Made by a program: the position numbers and the translations under genes
Notes under the pieces: generated by a model
Told to the model about the DNA's origin: nothing
What the model saw: the letters and a program-made list of their open reading frames with translations, nothing else
The model's database searches: none
Shown: positions 14,186 to 27,408 of the stretch, one piece after another
Numbering within the stretch: position 1 is the first letter of the stretch
Layout of the letters: every line of letters begins with the position of its first letter
NCBI GenBank assembly: GCA_029959085.1
Contig: JARWIR010000043.1
Location: 1,674,001 to 1,738,000, forward strand
From: Nemophila menziesii
Taxonomy: Eukaryota; Streptophyta; Magnoliopsida; Boraginales; Hydrophyllaceae
Direction: 5' to 3'
Length of the DNA: 64,000 bases

Positions 14186-14652
14186 GTGCCTGTTTGGAAG
14201 TGTTTTTTTGGAGAAACACTTAAAAATGTTTTTAGTATTTTAAGAGTCTTTTTTACCTTGAAAAGCACTTTTTTGAGAAGCACCAAATATATGAGCCCGT
14301 TTGGGATTGATTATTTTGGAGCTAAAAGCGCTTTTTGATTTAAATTAAATTATTTGTAAAAAATATTTAAAAATATTTTGACATCTAAAATCACTTTAAG
14401 TGATTATTTTAATAATCACTAATCTAGTGTTTTTCCTAAAAGTGATTTTAAGAGTCTAAAATATTGCTATGGATATAAAATCACTTTAAGTGATTATTTT
14501 GAAAAGCAATCCCAAACGGGTACTATGCTTCTTGAAAAAAGCACTTACAATAATTTTAGATTTCAAAATTATTTTTAACAATTTTTTAAAATTTTAAATT
14601 TTATTCCAAAAGCATTTTTTTACTCTAAAATAAGCACTTCCAAACGGACCCT
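14186..14652. mobile_element. MITE in the GH9 copy 1 upstream region (outer element)
   Basis: It is bounded by GTTTGGAAGTG near its left end and CACTTCCAAACGGACCC at its right end, which form imperfect inverted repeats. The matching part of block 2 (about 48115-48130) lacks it, so it is an insertion or a clean loss. The terminal GTTTGGAAGTG type resembles hAT-like MITEs, but no target duplication could be fixed. A second MITE is nested inside. Confidence 0.65.
14294..14522. mobile_element. MITE nested inside the MITE at 14186-14652
   Basis: It has inverted ends CCCGTTTGGGATTGATTATT and AATCCCAAACGGGT. Between them are repeated ATCACTTTAAGTGATTATTT palindromes. It interrupts the outer MITE between two GCACTT-rich arms. 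Confidence 0.6.
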
Positions 14653-15263
14653 CTTTTTTATTCATTGGAATGATTAATTAGTTTTAACTTTTCTAATGAA
14701 AACGAATGGGGGATATTTTGAAATGATATAATTTTATTCCAAACAAAACGTCTAATCCTTTTTATAGTAATATCATTAATTTTGGACTACAAAAATCATA
14801 TTACTAATTGATTTAGATACATCATGGGTTTCTTTTAGGGGGTGGAGGGTAGTGTTGGGGCTAGGAGGTTGCAATTTTTTTTAATATTGGGGTATTGCGA
14901 AAATTTTGTTTGAATTTTTTCTTTAGGTAAATTTTTTTAGTAAAAAGACGGTAGACCTCTTTCACCATTTTATAATTTAATTTTAACCCTTTAATTTAAA
15001 TATTATTCCTTTTTTAATCTATAATTAGAAATTTATCCTTCTTCAAACTAGAAATACCTTTAAAAACATTTGGCCAAACCGCTCTGAACCCCACCGATTG
15101 TGTTAAATTTTAGCTTCCCCCTCAACCGTAAATTGTTGAATCCGCCTATGGAAAGGGGTGGGGTGAGGGTTTAAATTCATCTAGAAATCATTTGATTTGA
15201 GTAAGATTTGGCCTAGAACTTTTTGGTCACTCCACGAATGATGTAACTAGTAAAACAATCTAA

Positions 15264-16017
15264 GGCTAAGTCCAATAGGACCCCAATTGTAGCAAAAAGC
15301 TACAATTGGGGGTTAAACAATGAAAAAATCAACTCCAACAGGTTCCCAATTCTGGCTAAAGCCAGAATAGGGATCCCTATTCTAAAGAAATGTTAGCCAC
15401 ATGTGGCTAACTCCAATTCAACTTTGCTACATTTTTTTTATTTTTTCTTTTAATTTAAATATGTTTATTATATATATAATTAATTTTTAAAAAATAAATT
15501 ATTCAAATATCAATATTATGTATGTAAATATTTTTATTATAAGTTAAAAGAATTCAATAAAAAAATTATAATTATTAGAAAATTATTAATTAAGAGATTT
15601 TAAAGATTTTAATAATCAAATTAATTGAAAAAAATTATATCTTCATAATTTATTAAATAGTTCTAATATTTTAATCTTATTGGATGATGAAAAAAACTCG
15701 TTTCAATTGAAAAAAAAAATCGTTTGATTATTCTGTTGAGAATTATAATTTAAATATTAACATTATATTTTTTTTGTTTCAAATATTTTTTACAAATATA
15801 AAAGTAAAATAGTAAATAAATAATTGTATGAAAAATTTAATTAATTAATTTATTTAAGAATTTTTTTAAATAAAATTAAAGTAAAGTTTTTTGAAATTGG
15901 GGGTTAAAATTGGGAAGCTGTTGGAGTAGAGTTGTTTTATAAGGTTAATATTTGATAGGGAATATGTGTTTGACTTCCAATTCTGGCAAAATTATTGGAT
16001 AGCTGTTGGACTTAGCC
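15264..16017. mobile_element. Harbinger/Tourist-type MITE between the two duplication blocks
   Basis: Inverted repeats GGCTAAGTCCAA (15264) and TTGGACTTAGCC (ends 16017) are flanked by TAA on both sides (15261-15263 and 16018-16020), the TWA target duplication of PIF/Harbinger elements. It is 754 bp, AT-rich inside, with no transposase. It sits at the junction between block 1 and block 2. Confidence 0.85.
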
Positions 16018-16020
16018 TAA

Positions 16021-16176
16021 GTATTGTACCTTAGCTTTGGTTAATTGGGTGGGGTGGTGATATTTTTAGCTCAGCCCTTGTAGGAAGGTTTCTGACAGAT
16101 TCTAAACATGAAGGTATTTACATATTTTCTAACACGCGTCTCTAAGATGCATGATTGACTAATAGTAAGTCATGTA
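16021..16176. other. Short unique spacer between duplication blocks
   Basis: Noncoding sequence not shared by either block. No feature recognised. Confidence 0.5.
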
Positions 16177-16689
16177 CAAAATTGCATATTTATTTCAACT
16201 ATCCATCCTCTACCATGTCATCAATATCCTTAACCGTTTTTTTCTTCATCTATTTAACATTTCCAATTCAATTATATTGCACTTACCTTTCAAATCCAAA
16301 TACACTACGTCACTACTACAAGATTTTAGTGGAGCATATATCCAAGACTAGTTTAAAAGGTAGGTTTATCTATGCATTTTCTAACTAATATAAAGATTGT
16401 ATTCATAAAACTTGGTTTTTTTTATTAAAATAATATGGGCAAAACCTAAAGTCTTGGTAACTTCTTCGAAAAATCTTTCTTAATTAGCTGGTTGAGTAGT
16501 GATTCAAGACATCTTAAATTTAAATCGGTTGAAGCCCGTCAAAAAAATTGACGTGATAGCCATCTTAATTCTCAAGTATAATACTATAATTTTTTTTTGT
16601 TTGATTCAAATCAATCCTGATAATCATATACTCAAACTTCCATAAACTTTTGTACTTTTATACTTATAATAACATGCCTTTTGACGTAA

Positions 16690-16718
16690 CTAGTTTCTGA
16701 GCCCGTGCGATGCACAGG
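16690..16718 (-). other. Helitron 3' terminus with hairpin
   Basis: The minus strand reads CCTGTGCATCGCACGGG, then CTCAGAAA, then CTAG and the host T. The stem is CCTGTGC/GCACGGG with one G-T pair. This palindrome plus CTRR end is the standard rolling-circle termination signal of Helitrons. Confidence 0.95.
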
Positions 16719-17159
16719 ACCATATTTCAAATAAAAAAAATATACATAATTATAATTATTCAATAATTTATAAAAAAGAAATCATAAGAATAATTTTAAT
16801 GGTATAGTATTATTTAAAAACAAAATAATAAGTTAAAAGTTGATTTTTCTGAAAAATAATAAAAAACTACTTTAAAATTATTTTTCTAAATAAGGGTGAA
16901 TCTCTAACAAAGTTTGTAAAAATAAAGTATTACAACAAATTATAATTTTTCAAAAAATTGTTAAAATAGAACACCAAAATCATGATTATTTCACTAAATC
17001 TATCATATTTCAACTCTCTAAGAAGTTTATTACTAAACTTTTAATTTCAAATCATACTTTGGATAAAATTTACATATTTGTTGTTTTCAATAAACTTAGT
17101 ATACTAGTGAAAAGTAAATTTTAATTATCATCATATTCACATATATAATATTAAACATA

Positions 17160-18630
17160 AAAATAAATAATATAGGAACCTGCACCACAATTACTTACAA
17201 AAATATAGGTTATATTGCATAATATAGAGACATGTATCGTAATTATTTCAAAACGATATAAGTTATTTTGCATAATATAGGGACACGTTGTGCAATTACT
17301 TCAAAAATATGTATGCTATTTAGCATAATATAGGACCCGTAGTGCAATAACTGAAAATATTAGATTATTGTGCATAATATAGGGACATGTCGCATAATTA
17401 CTTCAAAACTCTAGGTTATATTGCATAATATAGGAAACCGTAGCGATTACATCAATAAATATAAGTTATTTAGCATAATATAACACTTATAACACAATTA
17501 CTGAAAAATATAGGTTATTTTGCATTATATAGGGACGTGTAGTGCAATTACTTTAGATAATTTACATTATTTTGCATAATAGGGGCATGTAAAGAAATTA
17601 TTTCAAAAAGATATAGGTTATTTTGCATAATATATGTACCCGTTGCAAAATTACTTAAAAAAATGTAAGTTATTTTGCATAATATAAAAGGTGAAATTAC
17701 TTCCAAAAATATACATTATTTTGCATAATAAGGTCATGTAAAGAAATTATTTCAAAAAAGATATAGGTTACTTTGCATAATATAGGTACCAGTAGCGCAA
17801 TTACTTAAAAGAATATAGGTTACATTGCATAATATAGGGACCTATATCGCAATTACTTCAAAAAATATAGGTTATTTAACATAATATATGGAATTATAGC
17901 ACCTTAAGAACTATATGTTATATTACATAATACAGAGACTTGTAGCGAAAGTACTTCAAAAAATATAGGCTATTTAGCGTAATATAGGGCCCCGTAGCGC
18001 AATTACTTAAAAATATAGATTATATTGCATAATATAGGGACCTATAGTGCAATTACTTCAAAAAATATAAGCTAATTAGCATAATATAGGGACTTGTAGC
18101 ACAATTACTGAGACTACTTTAAAAATATATGTTATATTGCATATTATAGGGACATATAGCACACTTACTGTAAAATATATAAGCTATTTAACATAATAAG
18201 GAAATATAGCGCTAACTGAGAAAAATATAGGTTATATTGCATAGACATGGACCTGTAGCAGAAATACTTAAAAAAAAATACTATTAAGCATAATATAAGA
18301 CCTATAGCGCAATTACTGAAAAATATACGTTATTTAGCATAATAGGTACATGTAAAGCAATTATTTCAAAAATATATAGGTTGTTTCGCACAATATATTT
18401 ACCTGTAACGCAATTACTTAAAAATATATATGTTATTTTGCATAATATAGGATCTTGTAGTGCAATTATTTTAAAAAATATAGGCTATTTAGCACAATAT
18501 AAGGACCTATAACACAATAACATTAAAAATATAGGTTATTTTGCATAACATAGAAACGTGCAGAGCAATTTTTTCAAAAATTGTAGACTATATTGTATAA
18601 TAGGGACCTGTAAAGCAATTAACACAAAAA
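17160..18630. repeat. Helitron minisatellite array 1
   Basis: About two dozen degenerate units, each roughly 50-55 bp, share GCATAATATAGGGACCTGTA, then GCGCAATTACTTCAAAAA and TATAGGTTATTT. Spacing and sequence vary between units. Related arrays stand at about 29085-29285 and 29760-30320 in the same element. No ORF. Confidence 0.85.
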
Positions 18631-19883
18631 CAAAGTCAACGCTCCCCCACAATGGCAAGATGCAATTCGATCACAATTAGTTCACCATTGTGTACACTTC
18701 TGCATGAATAGTGTTCAATATGTCATTAGTTATGATAAGATCATCTTTCATCTGATGAAGTAGCACGATAATTTTAGCATTTAACTCAGAGTAATTCCTT
18801 TTTGTCTCACGTATATCATTCTCAAGATCGTGGAGAAGAACCTTGTATATGTAAACTTAACCCAAATAGTTTTTTCCAAATCTTGGAGCTAATGACTAAC
18901 AAAAAAACATCTGGAACCTTAAAACACCAAAAAGAAAAATATATACCCAAAACCAAAATATAACAAAGTCTGTAATAATTTACTTATAAAAAAGTACACA
19001 TGAGACACCCTTCACAATTCCGGGCTACAATGAACAACAATATAATTCAGCGCGAGCATTCTTGTAACATGGAAGGATTCTGCTTTTGTAGAGGCGTACC
19101 GACAACATCTTTATTCTTTACAGATAAAGTATCTGGTGATGAAACACAAACTCCACTTCACCCAACTACACTGGAAATATGCATCTCGAACTCAAATTTA
19201 CTGCAAAAAGCTGTATTAGATCATTAAATTAGTTACTGTTAAATGTAGGCAAATAAAAATGAATTGACAACATATACTTAATAAGTAATAGTATCATCAT
19301 CGAGATATGACTTGGAAGAGCATAACATATATTTTAATTAGAAAAAAGTAAAAAGTATTAGGATGGTCTAGGTAGGAAGATTGAACGGGAAACAAATGTA
19401 TGAGTGCAATAGGGGTAGAGGTACGTGTATTCAGAGTAACGATGAACAGAACTATATTTAACTAAAAAAATTATAAGAGTTTGACATCTAATAAATTATT
19501 TAAATAGGGAATTAATAGAACCACTGTACATGTGTTACTCATAGTAGTTAAATATAATCACTGAATTTAAAAATATAGCAAATATACCATCGTTTATCCA
19601 ATGCTTTGCGAATCTACTCTTCCAATTAAAACAAATAATAGTTAAAATATTTAATACAATATTTAATATTAATAAGTACTAATTAAGAAAATTCTTAGAG
19701 TAATCAGCATTTCTTTCATTAATGTTCACCTTAAAGATTATTTTTTTCTCTCTGTTAAGGCCATCGATCTTAATTATTAATCTCAACAATCAGCCCCTAT
19801 AGTAAACAAACAAAATTATTCAATTCAAATTCAACAAATGTATAATAAAACTAATTATAATATTCCATTATAAAACATACCAA
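18631..19883. other. Helitron region downstream of RepHel
   Basis: Noncoding sequence downstream of the RepHel stop codon. The part at 18670-19070 is repeated in diverged form at about 29284-29690, with its second half repeated again at about 30330-30540. Shared words include TGTACACTTCTGCAT/TACAT, CCTTGTATATGTAAACTTAA and GGGCTACAATGAACAACAAT. An ORF of 75 codons at 19000-19227 lies inside this repeat and has no recognisable domain. Confidence 0.65.
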
Positions 19884-20766
19884 TCATATTTTGTGAAAAA
19901 CTTCCTTGTACACAACATTGCTGGTAACATTTGATAGTTCAACTAAGTTTGATTTTATCAAAATCCTTATACCATTCTTACTTCTAACCCTAGATAGAGC
20001 TACATACAGTTGACCATGGCTAAAAACAGGTTTGGGTAGGTAAAGTCCAACACGCGAAAGGGTTTGACCTTGACTTTTGTTTATTGTCATGGCAAAGGAA
20101 ATCATCAAAGGAAATTGTCTCCTTTGAAATCTGATTGGTAAGCTGGAATTTGAGGGAACCAGAGTCATTCGAGGAATAAAAACCATATCCCCATAAAATT
20201 TACCTGAAATAATCTTGCAATTAAGAACATGATTTCCCATCCTTGTAACTTGCAGCCTTGTCCCATTGCATAACCCTCTACTCTGATCAATATTCCTTAT
20301 AAGCATAACGGGAACACCAACCTTTAATTTTAACTTGTGATTTGGAAGCCCAGAACATGTTATGGTGTTGAGAAATTCTGTGGAATAAATTTCAGCATTT
20401 ACTTCGGAATTTGTATCTTCTTTGCATATACTATCTGAGCTCAAATATACCTTCTCCTCTCCTGGAATTAATGACATAATATATTCATTCACATAATCAA
20501 CACTGTCATTAGTTGGTGTAAGAATTGCCCTCTCTTGAAAAAAATCTGGATTTGTAATATTTCTTACTACATCCGGGTAAACAAATTTTAAAAGCTCTCC
20601 AAATGAATCTTCATAATTACGAATCAGCATATCATCAGGAATTTCAACAGAAGTTTCACCATCATTTGGTTCTCCAGCTTCACCATTTCCAATTCTTAAA
20701 ATCCAACGTGAAAATTCTTCTGTTTGTTCTGCATTCAAGGAAGAAGAACATGACTGAAGTCTCATA

Positions 20767-20773
20767 TTTTTTT
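20767..20773 (-). other. Frameshift in a homopolymer of the helicase exon
   Basis: Seven A on the minus strand, where six would keep the frame running from RLTKN into MRLQSCSS. The two frames overlap at 20680-20765 and each carries one half of the helicase. It could be a real mutation or a homopolymer sequencing error. Confidence 0.8.
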
Positions 20774-21894
20774 GTCAGTCGCAATACCTTGCAATATTTC
20801 CATAGAATAGAGGAGTTAATCGTTGCATGAACAATATCTTGCCTAGAAGCTTTTGGAATAACGGGTAATATTTGCCTAAAATCTCCTCCGAGTACAACAA
20901 CCTTACCACCAAATGGAAGATCTGATCTAAGTATGTCTTTTAAAGTTCTATCAAATGCTTCAAAGCAATTCATATGCATCATTGGGGCCTCATCCCATAT
21001 TATTAGTTTTGTCTTGATTAACAACTCTGCTTGGGGGGTTTGTTGTTTAATGTTGCAGGTAGAATACTCATTGATATTGATTGGAATAGAAAATCTAGAA
21101 TGAGCAGTCCTACCACCGGGAAGCAAAAGAGAAGCAATACCACTCGATGCAACATTAATAACAATTTCTCCTTGTGATCGAACAGCTGCTGATAGAGTTT
21201 TCCAAATAAATGTTTTCCCTGTGCCGCCATGCCCATATAGAAAGTAAAACCCACCTTTATTACTTGATACCGCATTCATGATCGTATCGTAAACTTTTTT
21301 TTGCTCATTGGTGATTGATGAAAGATAATTTTCAAGTTCTTTACACATTTCATATCTGTCATAAGCCAACTCATCGATAACTAATCTGTTTGTCACTTCT
21401 TCTGATCCTGATCTAATTGGGATTGGCATTGACTCGAAACTCTGCAAACTCTTACCATTGCTTTGTAATATTTTCTCAATTTCAAGAAGAGCATGATTTT
21501 TTACACAATCATCGGATAAAACCAATCCTGCGGAAAAGAAGTACAATCAACATCCTCCCACACTTTCATGAAAAATCGATTCTTTAGATTAAAAATAAAT
21601 AATTTTTCCTTCACTTTTTTAAATATGCAACAAATCCATACAAAAATCTTGAACTTTTACATATTATTCGACACCATTATAAACATTAATTCCATATACA
21701 CGTCAAAATTAACAAACCATGTGCTATACAAAATAAATTATATTTTATTATACAAATATAGTTTATAGGATTCTTCTTTTATAATATTGAAGAATCAGTC
21801 AAGTTTTGTCTTAGAAATTAAAAAAAAAACATAAAGTTTTATTTATTGATAAATGCAAATATATATGCCTATATGAAACTTAAAGTAAATCTCT

Positions 21895-22011
21895 TTTTTT
21901 TTTGGTTACATAGGAGAGCCACTTTGGACTCGGAGTCATTGACTCGGTTCGAACCTGCACCACTAGATTGGTAGACCAAGGCCCTGGCCAGTGAGCTAAT
22001 CCCATCTGGTT
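21895..22011 (-). mobile_element. tRNA-derived SINE (copy 4) in a RepHel intron
   Basis: It is flanked by a perfect 19-bp target duplication, AAACTTAAAGTAAATCTCT, at 21876-21894 and 22012-22030. Read on the minus strand it has an A-box-like TTAGCTCACTGGCCAGG, a B-box GGTTCGAACC, the family tail AAGTGGCTCTCCTATG and an A-run. It lies in the intron at 21528-22246 between the Rep and helicase exons, so splicing would remove it. It defines the family limits for copies 1-3. Confidence 0.95.
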
Positions 22012-25000
22012 AAACTTAAAGTAAATCTCTGCTACAACCTACTTATTATTTCAGTGCCATATAATATAAATATTTTTTTCAATAAAGTGATTTTTTTAAA
22101 GAACATGCATATTTTGAGACTAAACAATTCAACACATGCACTTTGTAATTCTACAATATCTATTAAATTTTCAATTAAACAACTATGTTTAATAAAATCC
22201 GACCATGTATGAATACAATTTCCATATTCAGCTCTTTATTATATACCTGGATCATTATGATGTAGTCGTTGCTTGTAGATAACGTCTTCAGACAATTCAG
22301 CCCAGCAAATTTCCCAAACATGCTCTGGTCTATTCAAACAATTAGACAGAAGTAAAATAACAAACAACTTTCTGATGTAATCTCCAGTTGCCCATCCACT
22401 TGCTTCTTTGATGGCATCAATGTATTCTTTATCATCATCCAACAATCCTAGTGCATAACACGCCTCTTTGAATGTTGGATACACAAATTTGTTTACAGTT
22501 CGGATATCTTCATAACTTGTGCAACCTCTTTGAACATTCAATAAAAGTCTCAAGTAATAATCTTCTCCGGCTCCCGGAGGGACATGCATGATCCTCCCAA
22601 TAGAAAATCCTTTCTTCCTTGGCTCCCATTTGTGTAAATCATCCTTATACACAAAGGTTTGTGGAAATTCGGCATACTTAATTCCTCTAGCTTCAGGATA
22701 CTGCTTATTTGCCTCAAACCAAGCTAGAAACATAGTATTTTTAGCAGAAGTTTTGTTCAAAACACTTTGTAGCGGCTCATGGTCTTTAAACACAATATGT
22801 TGACTATCTGGAAGATGAAATCTTAGTCTCATTACAGGAGGATCTCTATAATGGATATCAAAGCCTAAAATTCTCCAAGTGGCCTCACATGCTGAAAGAT
22901 ACCTACAGTCGTAGTACATTTTTATCTCATCCTGAATTTGAGAACGATCTTCAACATTTTGAGACCGATAAAAAGCTACGGTTGCTCTATCATGTCCTTT
23001 GTTGACATATTTGAATAAATACTTGATAGACTTGTTTTGGTTACACAATTCAACATTGATGTGAGCTTTGTATTTCCGTAGCAAAACATGATTATAGGGA
23101 ATAACAAAACTGTTGTCAAGAATAATTTTTTTCTTTGAAACAGTTCTTCCATCATTTCTTCTTCTGTATAAAGGATATCCATCTTCATCAGCCATAGTAT
23201 TCTGAATAAACTTTTTTGGAAATCGTTTCGAGCAAATACCATTTTTCATGCATGGAGATTTCACATTGGCTTGACCACAAGGGCCGTGAATCATGTACTT
23301 TTTTACCAGTTTATACAACTTCCTGTCAGAATTTTTATCAGGAATTTCCGCACATATTATCTTATCAATGTCTTCCGCGCATTTCGGCTTATCCTCGTTA
23401 TGCAACCAAAGCAAAATATGCGCATGTGGCAACCCACGCTTTTGAAATTCAATTGTACATACATCTACAAATCCGTATATAATAAAATATATCAGTAATA
23501 GTTATGTCAAATGTATTTACTTGCAATAATATATACAAAATAAATGAGAATGTAAATCTCACTATGAAAATCTAAAATTAAGTAAAAAAAACTTTGATAA
23601 ATTTTTTTTTATGTATATTAACGTGGTATAATGTAACAATTTAAATACTTACATGCTCTAAGTCTTCCAAAAATATTTCCTTTCTTGAAATCTTTCATCA
23701 TATTTTCAAATTTCATCTTAAAGACTCGAGACAGAATATCTGGACGATCTTCTGGTCTTAAATTTGTTGTTCTCAACACTCTTTGTATTTCAGGCCATTG
23801 TGGATTACACGTCACAGTGATGAACAAAGATGGAAATCCAATCCAATTACATATTTGTAAGGCATCAACAAAATTATTGAACATGTATCTTGGACCTCCT
23901 GTGTAAGATGCTGGAAGAATAATTCTCATACCAGTGGATATTGATTCATTATCTCCCCTAAGAACTCTCTCTTGAATTCCCTTATACATGTCTACCCTTA
24001 GTTGTTCCTGATTATTTCTAATGAAATTTAATCTAGAAGATTCAATCATAGAGTACGCATCCACCATGAATTATTGAAACAACTTTCTTGAATTTAAAAT
24101 CACTGGACTATCACAACTTCTTTTTTGAATTCTATATGCAAAGAACTCCCTCATGCTTAAAGTCTTTCGTTTCCTCGTATCCGTTATTGAAGTGTCTTTC
24201 AGAAGAATATTTTCTCTAAACCCATCTTCTCCATAAGGGAATAACAATGGATACTGTAATGGTAGATAAAGCGGGTGCAACTCACTTATGCGTTGAAGCT
24301 TCTTTGATTGTGTCTCCACTATAATATCCCTGACACCTTCTTGATTGTCAAAGTCTCCAACAATAAGCGCTGCAACTTCACTTGCACTTGGAAGATTATA
24401 TGTCCTACCATCCATGCTTCGACTTTTTATCAATTTTAGTCTTACACCCTGTAAGCCATCTCTAGAAAAACGATCTCGAATAACTCTGTATGATTGAGCA
24501 AGAACATTAAATTTGTCTATCATTTCCTTCAGTGAAGCAATTATACCACGGTCAAGGTCACCTACAGCATTTCCACATCTGCAATAAAATATTTTTGTTA
24601 TATCTACTGTAAAAGGATTTAGGTTATGAACTTATAAACTATAAAATTGCACCTGACAGAATTGACTCTGTTTTCAATCTCATTATCGGTATCAAAAATG
24701 TACAATTGAGCAAACTTAGGAGTTGATCCTTCCTCAGGCAATAAGCTTCCCATCAAATGATAATTTTGACCATGTAGACGAAATGTGTAAGGAGCTGATC
24801 CATTATTTATAGAACTATCCACTTTTCCACCAAGAGATGTAAAAGAAAACATCATATTATAAGCTCTAATATTTTCACGAAAATGTTTGCTCCTTCTATC
24901 ATCTTTAAATAACAGATTCAACAGGTTACTCGGAGCTACTTTTAAATTAGGCAGCTGAACTTTACCATTCATACAACACATTGAGAATTGAGGCTTAGAT

Positions 25001-25199
25001 GTGTTTTTGTGTTTATGAATTATTTCATTATACCACATAAATGCATCACACGATTCACATACGTATATAGCATCTCCAATGTCATTATACTCTGTATTAA
25101 AACAATAAAGAGTAAATCAATTGAAGCAACCAATTATTATAATATTCATGAAAACAATAATATGTTGAAGCACAAATTGATTAAATAATAGGTTCTTAC

Positions 25200-26205
25200 C
25201 GCCATCCTCCTCTGAATCATCACTTGTCTCATCATTAGACACATAATCAGAATCTGCATAACACAATGAATCATTGATATTTTTGCATTTAAAAAAACAA
25301 CATGTCCATTATAATTATAATTTTATATAAATCTTAATTACCAGCAGTGTCAGAATTTATATCTGATGGTACAACAGTAATTTTAGAAGTATTTCCTTCA
25401 TCAGGTAAGATATTCATATTAGAACCATTCCATGCAACAGATCTTATTGTGTCTTGACTCATTAAGATCCTTTTTCCGTCTCGTTTAGAGCTAAACATAC
25501 AACAAATATCTACGTATAAATATTAATTAAATATAAAATCATGAAACTAAGATTGATCAGTTCTATTACATAGATGGATATTTACCTTCCATTTGATTCA
25601 GAAAACATATTTAATGAAGTATTTGCACTTTGACCATAAACATCCCTTCCATAATTATAAAGCTCAGGAACATCTATTAATAGTAAAAGAACTTCTAATT
25701 AGGAAGCGAACGAAAAAAATCAAAATAAAATATATCAGTTAAATTAGAGATACTTTTCATATTCAGATATGTCTTTGCTTAAGAGTATAAGTCTCATTTG
25801 CTTACTTTGTTGCAAGAAGAAATCATTTGTTGGAGTAATTTCAGCATGCATCACATTTTTTTCTTTTGCCTCGACTAATGTTTTTTCATGAGCGACATTT
25901 TCTAATTCTGTTATAGAAAAACAAAAATAGGTAGAATAATATTTAGAATCGTCAAAGAAAATGATAAAATTTTGTCAGAATGAAATATTTTTTCCTATTG
26001 GAAAAACTAACCATTTGAAATATCTTTGGTAACACAACTTATCGGGGTCCCTACTGCACTCAATATCATAGAATATCTGTTTTGTGGGCTTCTTGGATTA
26101 CTCACGAGTTCTTTGTTTCTGTTTCTTACATTTTCTTTTCCAGAAGGTTGGTGTTCAGAAGCTAAAAATACGATCAAAACAAAAACGTTTATATAATTAA
26201 TATTA

Positions 26206-26290
<85 letters not shown>

Positions 26291-27358
26291 AGTACTTACA
26301 TTTGGATACCCCTTGCATGGACCTCCTCCTAACCAACATCATTTTTCTATTATGTCTTGCAGCTTTTTTATCACTCAGAACTGATGGACAAAATGACATT
26401 TGACAGAAATACAAAGAACAGAGATTCATTATTTAAATTCTCAAATTATCAAGTACTCAACAAAACTTATCTATTAAAAATATTACCAGCATTAGAGATA
26501 TCCATAAGAATCATATTTCTTGGTGCAACTTGTGAAGTACATTGAGAAGTAATTGGTGATACCCTCTTTTTGTTCATGATAATCTTTCGATTAAGTCTAT
26601 GTGACTTTTTATAATCTAAGTCACAAATCATTATCACATCATCAGAAAACGAAACATAAAAAATATAATGGGATTAGATTAATTAGATGATAAATTCTCA
26701 AACTGACATGAAGATTGGTTAAAATCACATTTATATGAAAATATTACCTGTATTTGATATATCATGTAGCATAGAACTGTCTGGTGCACTTGGTGTATTT
26801 TTTTCAACTTGCATAACACTTCCTTTATCACCTGAAACATTTTTCATTGATTATTGACATTGTAAATTAATCAAACAACAATATATTCCATATAAACTTG
26901 AGGATGAAACTACAAATAAATAATTTATAAGTACCTACATTTGGAAACAGTTGTCGAGGACCTCTTCTCGTTCATAATATTTTTTCTATTAATTCTTGCA
27001 GCCTTTTTATGATGTGAGTCCCATATCATAGCTGGAGATTAGTAAATCACATTTCAAAAAACTTATAAACGGAATATCCTGATGCAATATTTTTAATTTG
27101 ACATGAAACTTGGTTAAAATAAGGAGGTTTTAAAATATTATCTATGTTTTGTAAATTTGAAAGAATTAAGCATATTTTTGCTAAAGTTAAGTCTGATTCA
27201 TTATGTATATGATTTTTATAAGTGCCTGCAACTTTTTTTTTTTTCAGATTATCAAATGTTTAAATTTTGCAAATTTAGACAAATACATTTCTAAAAATAA
27301 AATAACTAATAATTCACCATTCAATTTCTCAGAATGAAATAAAATGATTATCAAATGA

Positions 27359-27408
<50 letters not shown>

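Noticed and set aside
16155..16388. 77-codon plus-strand ORF
   Set aside because: It lies in the noncoding duplicated 3' flank of GH9; the matching part of block 1 does not preserve the frame.
17160..18630. Regularly spaced repeats that could suggest a CRISPR-like array
   Set aside because: Repeats and spacers are not distinct, the units are degenerate along their whole length, and the setting is a plant Helitron. It is a minisatellite.
22588..23498. Plus-strand ORFs across the Rep exons
   Set aside because: They are antisense shadows of the Helitron Rep domain.
26208..26282. Long AT dinucleotide run (also 27359-27408) as a possible origin or regulatory site
   Set aside because: Simple microsatellites in introns of the RepHel gene with no other supporting signal.
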